This document shows, one piece after another, positions 54,164 through 63,147 of a stretch of 64,000 bases of DNA. The translations under genes were made by a program, and so were the position numbers. Each line of letters begins with the position of its first letter. Position 1 is the first letter of the stretch. Source of the DNA: Desulforhopalus sp. (lineage in GTDB: Bacteria > Desulfobacterota > Desulfobulbia > Desulfobulbales > Desulfocapsaceae); the NCBI GenBank assembly GCA_030247675.1, contig JAOTRX010000005.1, positions 186,001 through 250,000 on the forward strand, read 5' to 3'. The notes under the pieces were generated by a model. It was not told where the DNA came from. It saw nothing but the letters and a program-made list of their open reading frames with translations, and ran no database searches.

Positions 54164-56546
54164 GAGGCCCACTTTTATCTGCCTTACCACGGGAATTTTT
54201 GGCACGATTGATAAGGTTATCAAAAACAGAGGCATTAATTCTTTGTGAAAGCTTCACATGAACAGTAAAATCGTCAACACTGACATCTTTGCATTTCACT
54301 CCAACAATCACCCCGTTGCATTCCGTGAGTATTTCTCCTGAAGGACCCTGAACTATTGATTCAATCTGTCTACCGAGGAGAAGTTTTGCATTATGTTTAC
54401 TTGAGATTTTTAAAATAAAAGCTAAACCACTTAGAGAAATGTCCTTCAACTCTCCGGTGAGTCTCCTTTTTCCCTTGTTGCCGTATGGGTCAAGGAGCAC
54501 ATTCTGGGTAAAAAACGCCACTGGAACACGTGGATACTCACGTCGATCCTCCCCGGACATTTTCAATAATTGTGGTATTATTTCATACTTACGACAATAT
54601 CCATTTAATTTTATTTCTATCTCAGGAAATTTTTTAATGACCTTGAGATAAACATCCTGATGAAGGACCTGAAGGCTCACATCAGAAATCGCTCGGATGG
54701 TTACCGTCCAAACAGAAGATGAAAAGAACAAATCTCCACCAAGAATACTCCCGCCCCCCATTCTTTTGAGAAATTTCTCATTGCCTCCTGCCATACAGTT
54801 CATGCTGACATACCCTGAATTAACGAGATACAATACATTGTCGGTTTCCCCGGCCCGCACAATCATGTCGCCTTTTCGATACTCTTCCCGGCGAAGGACT
54901 GCATACAAAGCATTAAATTGATCAGTCGTCATCTCCTCATAAAGTTCACTCCAAATCTCAAGGTGATGACTGGCAAGAGGTGTGGCCCTGGCCTCTTCAA
55001 TTATATCACCGAGTTCCACTGCATCATTAAGGGCCATCGGATTGATCTCTAAAAGTCGGTCGCGCAGCTTCTCTGCGACCATAAAATCACCATCCTTCGT
55101 TGCGGCTAATGCCTGGTCCTTTAACAACTTGCTGGCAACACTGATATTTCCGTCACGAACAAGTTTTCGAAGATTTTCCTCAATACCAGCCAGTTTGCTG
55201 AGAGCTTTTCTCTTCTCCTGCGGATCATCATCAAATGATATGCCCTCGGTTGTGTCTCCTCTGACTTGCTGGCTATGGCGGAGCTGTGGGCCAATTGCCT
55301 TCAATGCTTCATCAATCTGTTGAAGGATCTGCTCGCTTCCTGGTGACTTGCCATATTCAGACTGTAACCTCAATAGAATCTCAATACTTTTGTTACAAGG
55401 AAAGGATCGCAGGGCTGCAACAACGGCGCCCACAAGACGACTCTTTGATCGAGTTGAAAGAATATTTCTCCCATCGGTAACCCTGCATAATGCAGCAAAG
55501 ACTTTTTTATTACTTCCAAAGTTCTCAACGAGAAACTGAATAATATGCCCTTTTAAATCATCATCGACTCGTTCAAGGCCATCCAGCAACCGATCGACCA
55601 TCTCGCCGCCACCAATTTTGACGACACAGCTAATCATTTCGAGCTGAACTCTTTTGTCTTCGTGGGAAAAGCAATGCTGAGTAAATGAATAACATGAGTC
55701 AATGCGAATTTCGCCCAAGATGTACAAGATATTTCTGACAACCATCCAAGGAGGGCGCTTTTGCAGGTATTCCTCGAGAATTGGAAAGGCAGCTTCGCCA
55801 AATATCGGGATAAAGTTAATCAAGGTTATTCGTTCTTCCCTGCTCAAACTTTGTATGACTCTATTGAGCAGGTACGTCACCCCACGGGTCTCAAAATGTA
55901 AAAGGATATCCTGAAAAAGGGTTTGATTGTCATCTTCAAATAGATATCCATCTATCAATCTTTCAAGTGTTGCTTTTGTGGCAAATTTATTGAGGTTTTT
56001 AGGGATCACACTCCGGAAAGCTGCCCCTTTCGCAAGACCTCCAGAATGGATCCGGAGAAAGAGCGAAAGCATCTCTTCAGCTTCCTTCCAAAAAGAGTTC
56101 TCCAGAAGCCAGGCTGTTAATTCCTCGATCCGTTTAATAACCACGACCAGACCTGGTAATACCTCCTTCTCAAACCCAAGCCAATTTGAGAAACTATGAG
56201 CGACAAGTAACGTTTCATCTTTCATGCCGTACCGCATGAAATTCTCACAAGCCATCGACAAAACAGCCAATGTTCGCTCACGGATACTCGTATCTTCGGA
56301 TATTACAGCATGATTAAGTATTGCCAGGAGTTTTTGCTTAAACATTCGCTCGTGCTCATCACGCTGCAATAGGTATTCTATTATGCCTTGAACGAATTCT
56401 ACGTTTTTTAGAACCTGGATGTTGTTATTCGCCAACTGAGTCAGGTTGTATTCGAACCTTTGCTGTCGCCTCTTTTCTTCCGAAAGTGAGATGCTTTTCT
56501 TAACTATTTCGAGGATCTCCTTAGGTGATCCCGGTTTGTTTTCCAT
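54156..56546 (-). CDS. HEAT-like, cNMP-like and PilZ domain protein
   Basis: A 796-residue cytoplasmic protein. Residues about 20-430 form a long helical HEAT/Armadillo-like array (VVRNILYILGEIRIDSC, VQLEMISCVVKIGGGEMV). A degenerate cNMP-binding domain follows (about 540-650; cassette GGDLFFSSSVWTVTI lacks the Glu and Arg). A C-terminal PilZ domain (about 668-780) keeps the c-di-GMP motifs RREYPR (RxxxR) and DISLSG (DxSxxG). It should respond to c-di-GMP. The start is ATG 56546 with AGGA seven bases before. It is the first gene of an operon with dus. Confidence 0.8.
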   Translation of the reverse strand: MENKPGSPKEILEIVKKSISLSEEKRRQQRFEYNLTQLANNNIQVLKNVEFVQGIIEYLLQRDEHERMFKQKLLAILNHAVISEDTSIRERTLAVLSMACENFMRYGMKDETLLVAHSFSNWLGFEKEVLPGLVVVIKRIEELTAWLLENSFWKEAEEMLSLFLRIHSGGLAKGAAFRSVIPKNLNKFATKATLERLIDGYLFEDDNQTLFQDILLHFETRGVTYLLNRVIQSLSREERITLINFIPIFGEAAFPILEEYLQKRPPWMVVRNILYILGEIRIDSCYSFTQHCFSHEDKRVQLEMISCVVKIGGGEMVDRLLDGLERVDDDLKGHIIQFLVENFGSNKKVFAALCRVTDGRNILSTRSKSRLVGAVVAALRSFPCNKSIEILLRLQSEYGKSPGSEQILQQIDEALKAIGPQLRHSQQVRGDTTEGISFDDDPQEKRKALSKLAGIEENLRKLVRDGNISVASKLLKDQALAATKDGDFMVAEKLRDRLLEINPMALNDAVELGDIIEEARATPLASHHLEIWSELYEEMTTDQFNALYAVLRREEYRKGDMIVRAGETDNVLYLVNSGYVSMNCMAGGNEKFLKRMGGGSILGGDLFFSSSVWTVTIRAISDVSLQVLHQDVYLKVIKKFPEIEIKLNGYCRKYEIIPQLLKMSGEDRREYPRVPVAFFTQNVLLDPYGNKGKRRLTGELKDISLSGLAFILKISSKHNAKLLLGRQIESIVQGPSGEILTECNGVIVGVKCKDVSVDDFTVHVKLSQRINASVFDNLINRAKNSRGKADKSGPRG

Positions 56547-56871
56547 CAGATAGTCCTGTAAGAAATCATAATAAATAGCAATCAATTGCCCTACCAGCGT
56601 TTCAAATACTTTTATCCAATCAATACTATATTAGTTTTTCCTTGATTACCAACTTGTATTGCGATTTTCGCAGAGAGGATTGTTGTTGTGGCTCTTTTCT
56701 TGCCTTACTTAAGAAATTTGTAAACATCGATGTTTGACACAAACCATCTAACCCTGTATACAAACGACAAACAGCTCTATCGCAAGTTTTCGCAGGTAGA
56801 ATTACAGAACAACTCACAAATTTTTTACAGACAGGAAGCAATAATTTCCAACTCGCTGTCGGAGAATTATT
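56547..56871. other. divergent intergenic region
   Basis: 325 bases between the HEAT-PilZ gene (minus) and the SH3 membrane protein gene (plus). It should carry both promoters. The short frames in it lack ribosome sites and read like non-coding sequence. I see no clear -35/-10 pair or strong hairpin. Confidence 0.4.
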
Positions 56872-57630
56872 ATGAACAGGTGTGGCGTCAATTTAATTTT
56901 TTTCGTCTCATTTCTTTTTTCCCAAATTTTCTTTCAATCTGAAGCCTCCAGTCAGGAAAACATCCGTTATGTCTCCGATGTTTTAGTAGTCAATATTAAA
57001 GATCGCCTTGAGAAACCATATGAAGTTGTTGCTACCGTCCAGTCCGAAGATCCCTTGAAAATCATAGAAGAAAGTGGGAATTATTTTCTGGTTGAGACCA
57101 AGGATGGCAAACAAGGTTGGCTGGCAAAACAATATGTAAAAAGCGAGTTACCTAAAACCATAGTGATACAAAAACTCAAACAGGATTTGACAGTTTTAAT
57201 GGATCGAATCAACGCAAAACCTGATTTATCGCCCGACGGAAAGCCCGAAGAAAGGCAATCGGCTGATCTACTCTGCCAAGAGCTTCAAGAAAAATTGAAC
57301 GACGCTGAAAAGTACATAGCTAAGCTCACAGAGGAACAAAAAAAATCACATAGCTCTCAGGCTGATTCTCCATCGAAATCTTCTACCTCAACAATAGAAC
57401 TCAGCTCGTCGACATCTCTCGATCAATTGGAACAAACTCCTGAGAATTACGCCCTACTCATTTCCGAATTTGAAAAGCGCGGGAAACAAATTATTGAGCT
57501 GGAAAAAATTGTAGAAAAGAAAGACAATCAGACCCAATTTTTATGGTTTGGAGCAGGTGCTGCAGTTTTTTTGATAGGTCTGCTAGCTGGGAAAAGCGGC
57601 AATCGTAAGAAGAATAAACTTATTTATTAG
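56872..57630 (+). CDS. SH3-domain, membrane-anchored protein (TIGR04211-like)
   Basis: A 252-residue protein with an N-terminal signal peptide (VNLIFFVSFLFSQIFF), a bacterial SH3 domain (about 30-95: VVATVQSEDPLKIIEESG, GWLAKQYV), a charged and serine-rich coiled-coil region, and a C-terminal transmembrane helix (LWFGAGAAVFLIGLLAG). This plan matches TIGR04211/YgiM-like envelope proteins. It may sense or bind peptidoglycan from the periplasmic side. The ATG has GGAG eight bases upstream. It precedes the lipid cluster by 284 bases but appears separate from it. Confidence 0.82.
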   Translation: MNRCGVNLIFFVSFLFSQIFFQSEASSQENIRYVSDVLVVNIKDRLEKPYEVVATVQSEDPLKIIEESGNYFLVETKDGKQGWLAKQYVKSELPKTIVIQKLKQDLTVLMDRINAKPDLSPDGKPEERQSADLLCQELQEKLNDAEKYIAKLTEEQKKSHSSQADSPSKSSTSTIELSSSTSLDQLEQTPENYALLISEFEKRGKQIIELEKIVEKKDNQTQFLWFGAGAAVFLIGLLAGKSGNRKKNKLIY

Positions 57631-57914
57631 AATAATAATAAAGAGTTTGTGATTACTCGGCCGAAAAATACGCGTGCAAGACCTACCTCTTTCTGAGAAT
57701 GCAGGAGGAGTCCAAGAAACATCATGATAACGCCTATCAGAAGCGCGTTCGTTACAGAGCGATATTGGTTGAATTTTCTCAGAAATTACTCTAAATTTTG
57801 TCGCCATTTAATAAACGTACACCTTTAAGATAGAGTTTTTTCGTTCTGCTGCTCAAGTTAAGCCCGGTTCACAACTTTTTTCTTAACCTATTCTCCTAAA
57901 ATATTACATCTATC

Positions 57915-59150
57915 ATGCTAAATAGCAGAATCGTCATAACAGGTATTGGACTCGCTGCACCTAACGCTGCAAATCTCGATGAGTTCAGGCAAAAGCTGAT
58001 TCATGGCGTCAGTGAAATTAAGGAAATTGAACTGCGATATTTTGGCAAGGCCCCGGCTGGTATCTGCTCCTTTCCAGAAACATTGTACAGAAAGAAAAAG
58101 GAAAACAAAAAAGGCACTCGCGCCGGCTGTTTAGGCGTGTATTGCGCCAATGAAGCACTGAGAAACGGTCAATTGGACCTTCATTCATACGACCTGTCGA
58201 GAATTGGTGTGTACATTGGCCTCACTGAACATGGCACTGTAGAAACCGAAAACGAAGTTTATAATATCAGCCAATACCAATATGATGTAAACTATTGGAC
58301 CCACCACCACAACCCACGAACGGTTCTCAACAATCCGGCCGGAGAAATCACCATGAATTTGGGGATAACCGGACCACACTACGTCATCGGTGCTGCCTGT
58401 GCAGCAGGCAATGCTTCCCTTATCCAGGCTGTGCAGATGCTCAAACTCGGAGAGGTGGATATGGCCTTGGCCGGAGGAATCTCCGAGTCAGTAGGCTCTT
58501 TTGGAATTTTTGCCAGCTTCAAAGCTCAAGGGGCCCTTGGCGAAGCCGATGATCCGAGAATGGCATCCAGGCCCTTCGATCTTCATAGAAACGGTATAGT
58601 GATATCGGAAGGTGGCTGTATTTATATATTGGAGCATCTTGAGCGAGCCCTGGCTAGGAAAGCGCATATCTACGGCGAAATCGTCGGCTATGCAATGAAT
58701 TCAGATGCTAAAGATTTCGTTTTGCCCTATGGTAAACGTCAAGCGGAATGTATGAGACTTGCTCTGAAAAGAGCAAACCTGCAGCCGGAACAGATAGACT
58801 TAATCAATACCCATGCAACCGGCACAAAACAAGGTGACATAGAAGAGTGTAAGGCCATTAATGAGGTTTTCGGCCATTGCCCTTCAACATATGTTAATAA
58901 TACTAAGAGCATTATTGGGCATGCAATGGGTGCTGCCGGTGTCTTAGAACTTGCGGGTAACCTTCCAGCATTTGCCGATGGAATCGTTCACCCGACTATC
59001 AATATTGATCATTTGGATCCCGAATGCTCGGTGAAGAATTTAGTAACAAACACTGCTGTTCAGACAGATTCTATCAATACAATTTTAAATAACTCCTTTG
59101 GAATGGTTGGAATTAATTCGACTGTCATCGTGAAAAAATACGCTGACTGA
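57915..59150 (+). CDS. beta-ketoacyl-ACP synthase (KAS I/II type) of the lipid cluster
   Basis: A 411-residue condensing enzyme. The Cys-His-His set is intact: Cys162 (GAACAAGNAS), His300 (NTHATGT) and His336 (SIIGHAMGAAG), with Lys331. Unlike FabF it carries YWTHHHNPRTVLNNPAGEI before the active site and ends in NNSFGMVGINSTVIV. It should extend an acyl chain on the ACP encoded next. There is no KS-beta/chain-length factor in the window. It is the first gene of a six-gene cluster (57915-63585). The ribosome site is weak. Confidence 0.9.
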   Translation: MLNSRIVITGIGLAAPNAANLDEFRQKLIHGVSEIKEIELRYFGKAPAGICSFPETLYRKKKENKKGTRAGCLGVYCANEALRNGQLDLHSYDLSRIGVYIGLTEHGTVETENEVYNISQYQYDVNYWTHHHNPRTVLNNPAGEITMNLGITGPHYVIGAACAAGNASLIQAVQMLKLGEVDMALAGGISESVGSFGIFASFKAQGALGEADDPRMASRPFDLHRNGIVISEGGCIYILEHLERALARKAHIYGEIVGYAMNSDAKDFVLPYGKRQAECMRLALKRANLQPEQIDLINTHATGTKQGDIEECKAINEVFGHCPSTYVNNTKSIIGHAMGAAGVLELAGNLPAFADGIVHPTINIDHLDPECSVKNLVTNTAVQTDSINTILNNSFGMVGINSTVIVKKYAD

Positions 59151-59238
59151 TTTTTTTTGCCCTTTTGCTTCAAATAACTATCAACAAGATTCTTTCGGTA
59201 TGTTATAGGAAGTGTTTTGTTATCGATCCAACAACGCA

Positions 59239-59256
59239 ACCTCAGTGCACCGAGGT
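59239..59256. promoter_or_regulatory. 18-base imperfect palindrome upstream of the ACP gene
   Basis: ACCTCAGTG and CACCGAGGT pair in eight of nine positions without a loop, 50 bases before the ACP start. That symmetry suits a dimeric regulator. A TATAGT element follows, but no good -35 fits it. Confidence 0.35.
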
Positions 59257-59306
59257 CACTATAGTTTGACCTTTTTTCCATCACCCGCAACATCCGGAGA
59301 TGTTTC

Positions 59307-59558
59307 ATGACAAGTGAAGATATTAAAAATCTAATTCTGGAAATTATTAAAGATATTGACGATGAGGCAGATTTCGAAGGTCTTGACCCCAATCAACCTC
59401 TGAGAGATCAACTTGAACTCGATTCAATGGATTTTCTCGATATTGTCATGGAACTGCGCAAACGGCACAAATTGCAGATTCCTGAAGAAGACTATCCGCA
59501 CCTCGCCACACTCAACAGCTGTGTTAACTATCTTCAACCATTATTGAAAGACGTCTAA
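59307..59558 (+). CDS. acyl carrier protein of the lipid cluster
   Basis: An 83-residue acidic carrier protein. The phosphopantetheine site is Ser40 in LELDSMDFLDIV. The four-helix pattern is normal, but the sequence is not the primary AcpP type (DSL is DSM). A dedicated ACP among enzymes suggests a specialised acyl product. The ATG has GGAG seven bases upstream. The next gene starts four bases after its stop. Confidence 0.92.
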   Translation: MTSEDIKNLILEIIKDIDDEADFEGLDPNQPLRDQLELDSMDFLDIVMELRKRHKLQIPEEDYPHLATLNSCVNYLQPLLKDV

Positions 59559-59562
59559 TGTT

Positions 59563-60954
59563 GTGAGTCTCCCCCTTCTCGTAATTGGTGGCGGTCTTTC
59601 AGGCTTGGCCGCTGCCATCAGAGCAGCACGGTTTGTCCCCGATATCCTTCTCGTTGAAAAACATTCCCGACTGGGTGGTCTCAACTCTTATTTTTATAGA
59701 GAAAACAGACTATACGAGACTGGCCTGCATGCAATCACCAATTACGCCGAACCAAATAATAAGCAGGCTCCTCTTAATCGGCTCCTCCGGCAGCTGAAAC
59801 TGAAGCGAACCGACTTTTCTGTTTGCCAACAATTCCAAAGCGAGATTGTATTCAGCGATATTGAATCGCTAACATTCACTAACGATTTTCAAGTACTCTG
59901 CGCGGAGATTCAAACCAAATTCCCACGTGCAGTCGTACGGTTTCAAAAGCTTCTTCATTTCATTGCCGATTTCGATCCGTTTTATCCAGCTCCTTTTCGC
60001 TCAACGAGATCCTTCCTTTCGGAAATTCTGCAAGAGCCACTACTTGAAGAAATGCTTCTTTGCCCTCTTATGTACTATGGTTCAAGCCGTACGGATGACC
60101 TGGATCTTAGTCAATTTGTAATAATGTTTAGAGCAATTTTCCAGGAAGGCATATTTCGCCCACAAGGCACGATCAAAGATCTGATAAATCTTTTAACAGA
60201 TCACTTCCTTGAACTGGGAGGGAATATAAGGAAGAGCTGTGAGGTTAAAGAGATCCTCATTAAGGACAAGAGAGCCATCGGTGTAGAACTTGACAATGGC
60301 GATGTAATAGAATGTAATCACATTCTCTCAACCATAGGCTATGAAGAGACCATCCGACTCATTTCTGATGCAGGTACTCCTTCGCCTACTCGCTTGCCAA
60401 GGCTTGGATTTGTTGAAACAATTTATCTACTGCAACCACTGCCACCCCTTGCACTTCCAAAAAACAAGACAATTATCTTTTTTAACAACGGCAAAAAATT
60501 TTCCTACAGAAATCCTTCTGATTTTGTCGATTTCTCAAGCGGAGTTATTTGTTTTCCCTCAAACTTTGATGGCCTTTCCAAATCGACAGCTCAGGAGGTT
60601 CGCTCAACGCACCTGGCCAACTACTATCGCTGGAAAGAACTCTCTAGCAGCCCAGACCGTTATTCTGAGCAAAAGCACTTTACTGCCCGCCATTCCGCCC
60701 ATGTTCTAGAGAAATTGATTGGCAGATTCTCCGCAAATATTGTATATGAAAACACTTTTACTCCCGTTACTATCGAACGTTATACTGCAAAGATCAACGG
60801 AGCTATCTATGGCAGTCCTGACAAGATTAAGGATGGCTATATAGGCTATCCGAATCTTTTCCTCGCTGGCACGGATCAAGGGTTTCTGGGTATAATCGGT
60901 TCCATGCTCAGTGGCGTTTCGATCGTTAATCAGCACATCCTGCCCAAACTCTAA
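59563..60954 (+). CDS. CrtI-type (phytoene desaturase-like) FAD flavoprotein 1
   Basis: A 463-residue flavin oxidoreductase of the amine-oxidase/CrtI group. The N-terminal FAD site is VIGGGLSGLAAAIRA with LGGLNSYFY, and the C-terminal AGTDQGFLGIIGSMLSG matches the family's second FAD contact. Such enzymes desaturate or isomerise long polyene chains using FAD. It starts at a GTG four bases after the ACP stop. It is clearly related to, but different from, the next gene, so the two probably do separate steps. Confidence 0.88.
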   Translation: MSLPLLVIGGGLSGLAAAIRAARFVPDILLVEKHSRLGGLNSYFYRENRLYETGLHAITNYAEPNNKQAPLNRLLRQLKLKRTDFSVCQQFQSEIVFSDIESLTFTNDFQVLCAEIQTKFPRAVVRFQKLLHFIADFDPFYPAPFRSTRSFLSEILQEPLLEEMLLCPLMYYGSSRTDDLDLSQFVIMFRAIFQEGIFRPQGTIKDLINLLTDHFLELGGNIRKSCEVKEILIKDKRAIGVELDNGDVIECNHILSTIGYEETIRLISDAGTPSPTRLPRLGFVETIYLLQPLPPLALPKNKTIIFFNNGKKFSYRNPSDFVDFSSGVICFPSNFDGLSKSTAQEVRSTHLANYYRWKELSSSPDRYSEQKHFTARHSAHVLEKLIGRFSANIVYENTFTPVTIERYTAKINGAIYGSPDKIKDGYIGYPNLFLAGTDQGFLGIIGSMLSGVSIVNQHILPKL

Positions 60955-60991
60955 TAATTCAACATTAAGAGAAAAACGAAGTCGCTAACCT

Positions 60992-62395
60992 ATGCCAGTT
61001 CCATTTTCCCATCTCGCAGACAAATACGACGTAGTAGTGGTTGGCTCCGGCCTTGGTGGCCTTACTACCGCTAACCGACTTGCCTATTGCGGACACAAAG
61101 TACTTCTGCTCGAATATCACCATCGGCTTGGTGGACTGGCAACCTGGTTCAAAAGGCGCGGCCATATTTTCGATATTTCCTTACACGGCTTTCCCTATGG
61201 CATGGTAAAAACCTGCAAGAAATATTGGAACAAAGCCATCATGAGTTCTATTGTACAACTCACTAATATTGTTTTCGATAATCCACAATTCTCTTTGCGT
61301 ACAACCTTTGACAGGGAGGATTTCACCCGACTTCTCCAATCCCACTTTAAAATCTCGCGCAGCACTATTGATCGATTCTTTGCCACAGTAGCAGGGATGA
61401 ATTTTTATGATGATCAGACTATGACTACGCGAGAATTATTTAATGACTTCTTTCCAGGCAGGTCGGACGTTCACCGCCTTCTCATGGAACCGATAACTTA
61501 CGCTAATGGTTCAACCCTTGATGATCCGGCAATAACCTATGGAATTGTCTTCTCTAATTTTATGAACAAAGGAGTATTTACCTTTGAGGGAGGCACCGAC
61601 AAACTGATTGGCCTGATGACAGATGAACTGGAAAAAAATGGGGTGACAATTTGCACCAATTCTAAGGTTGATAAAATTATCATTGAAAAGGGAAAGGTGC
61701 GCGGAGTTGAAGTACGTGGAAAAACAATTACTGCAAAGGCGGTAGTTTCTAACAGTGGAATAACCAATACAATAAGAAACCTTACCGACCGAGATGCCTA
61801 TTCAGAGGACTTTCTTGAAAAAGCGGACAAGATTCGAGTAAACAATTCAAGCTGTCAGGTATATTTTGGTATCAGAGAGAAGGAAACAATTGACGACATT
61901 GGAGACCTGCTCTTCACCTCTTCCGCACCCGAATTTGAATCTGATGAATTACTCGACAAAGATTCACACTCCAAGACCTTTTCTCTCTACTACCCTAAAA
62001 CCCGCCCAGGTCAAAACCGTTACACAATTGTTGCTTCGATGAATAGCCGGTTTGAGGACTGGTCAAATCTTGAAGAAAATGTATATCTACAGGAAAAACA
62101 ATTGCTGATTGCAAAAACTCTCAAGGATCTTGAACGTTATTTGCCAGATGTCAAAGAAAAGATTGATTGGATGGAGGCTGCCACGCCCAGGACGTTTAAC
62201 AGCTACACCCTGCACACCAAGGGCACATCCTTTGGCACAAAATTCGAAGGATTGAACATTTCCCGTTCTATTTTTAAGGAAGTATCGGGATTATTCCATG
62301 TAGGATCCGTTGGAATTATCATGTCTGGCTGGCTAGGAGCGATAAATTATGGAGTTATTGTTGCCAATGATGTCGATAGCTATATACGGTCTTAG
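60992..62395 (+). CDS. CrtI-type (phytoene desaturase-like) FAD flavoprotein 2
   Basis: A 467-residue second CrtI-like flavoprotein. The N-terminal FAD site is VVVGSGLGGLTTANRLA, with LLLEYHHRLGGLATWF, and the C-terminal FHVGSVGIIMSGWLGAINYG closes the FAD site. FDISLHGFPYG follows the first site. Sequence differs strongly from the first flavoprotein. The presence of two suggests sequential desaturation or double-bond isomerisation of the ACP-bound chain. The gene lies 37 bases after the first one. Confidence 0.88.
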   Translation: MPVPFSHLADKYDVVVVGSGLGGLTTANRLAYCGHKVLLLEYHHRLGGLATWFKRRGHIFDISLHGFPYGMVKTCKKYWNKAIMSSIVQLTNIVFDNPQFSLRTTFDREDFTRLLQSHFKISRSTIDRFFATVAGMNFYDDQTMTTRELFNDFFPGRSDVHRLLMEPITYANGSTLDDPAITYGIVFSNFMNKGVFTFEGGTDKLIGLMTDELEKNGVTICTNSKVDKIIIEKGKVRGVEVRGKTITAKAVVSNSGITNTIRNLTDRDAYSEDFLEKADKIRVNNSSCQVYFGIREKETIDDIGDLLFTSSAPEFESDELLDKDSHSKTFSLYYPKTRPGQNRYTIVASMNSRFEDWSNLEENVYLQEKQLLIAKTLKDLERYLPDVKEKIDWMEAATPRTFNSYTLHTKGTSFGTKFEGLNISRSIFKEVSGLFHVGSVGIIMSGWLGAINYGVIVANDVDSYIRS

Positions 62396-62404
62396 GAGTC
62401 AATA

Positions 62405-63145
62405 ATGTCAGAGTTCAATGGCCAAAAAGTGCTTGTAAGTGGGGCAACGCGAGGGATAGGCAGGGCGATCTCTCGTCGATTTCTTGAGGAAGGTGCTCAG
62501 GTGATTGGTGTATATGCCGGAAATACCGAGGCTGCTAAGCATTTTGCCGATGAGCAGAAGCAGTATTCCGACAAGTTTGAACTCATTCAGTGTGATGTGT
62601 CCGATGAAAATCAAGTTGCTTCGTTGTTTGAGAAGATTTCAAAAGACTATCAATACCTTGATATCCTTGTAAATAATGCCGGAATTCGAAGAGATGCAAT
62701 GCTTGCATTGATGAATTATAAAGATTGGCAAGAGGTTCTCAACACAAATCTTACCGGTACGTACCTCATGACTAAACAGGCTGTATTGCTCATGATGCAA
62801 CACAAATTTGGGAGAATCATCAATATCACCTCCCCCGTTGCCCGTATCGGTTTTCCAGGCCAGGCAAATTATGCAGCCTCAAAAGCCGGTCAAGTAGCAC
62901 TCACCAAGTCCCTTGCCAAAGAAGTTGCCAGGAAAAAAATTACTGTTAATTGCATTTCTCCAGGTTTTATTTCCACCGACTTCATAGCCGATCTTGATCA
63001 GGATCTGGTAGCCGATTATAAAAAAATGATTCCCATGCGGAGATTCGGCACGCCTGATGAAGTAGCTGATTCCGTGCTCTTTCTCGCAAGCAAGCGAGCA
63101 TCGTACATTACCGGCGCTGTTCTTGAAATAAGCGGTGGACTGTAG
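62405..63145 (+). CDS. fabG: 3-oxoacyl-ACP reductase, FabG type
   Basis: A 246-residue SDR with a complete catalytic set: the NADP loop GATRGIGRAI, NNAG, Asn115, Ser143, Tyr156 and Lys160 (YAASK), and ITGAVLEISGG at the C-terminus. It reduces the 3-keto group made by the condensing enzyme. The start lies nine bases after the second flavoprotein gene. It is a second-copy type; a housekeeping fabG is expected elsewhere. Confidence 0.9.
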   Translation: MSEFNGQKVLVSGATRGIGRAISRRFLEEGAQVIGVYAGNTEAAKHFADEQKQYSDKFELIQCDVSDENQVASLFEKISKDYQYLDILVNNAGIRRDAMLALMNYKDWQEVLNTNLTGTYLMTKQAVLLMMQHKFGRIINITSPVARIGFPGQANYAASKAGQVALTKSLAKEVARKKITVNCISPGFISTDFIADLDQDLVADYKKMIPMRRFGTPDEVADSVLFLASKRASYITGAVLEISGGL

Positions 63146-63147
63146 TC

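Noticed and set aside
56626..56841. 71-residue minus-strand frame in the divergent region before the SH3 gene
   Set aside because: No ribosome site and no recognisable motif. It would occupy the promoter region of two divergent genes.
57658..57825. Short open frames in the gap between the SH3 gene and the ketoacyl synthase
   Set aside because: A 34-codon frame after an AGGAGG run has the ribosome site too far from its ATG (about 14 bases), and the minus-strand frame overlaps the SH3 gene end.
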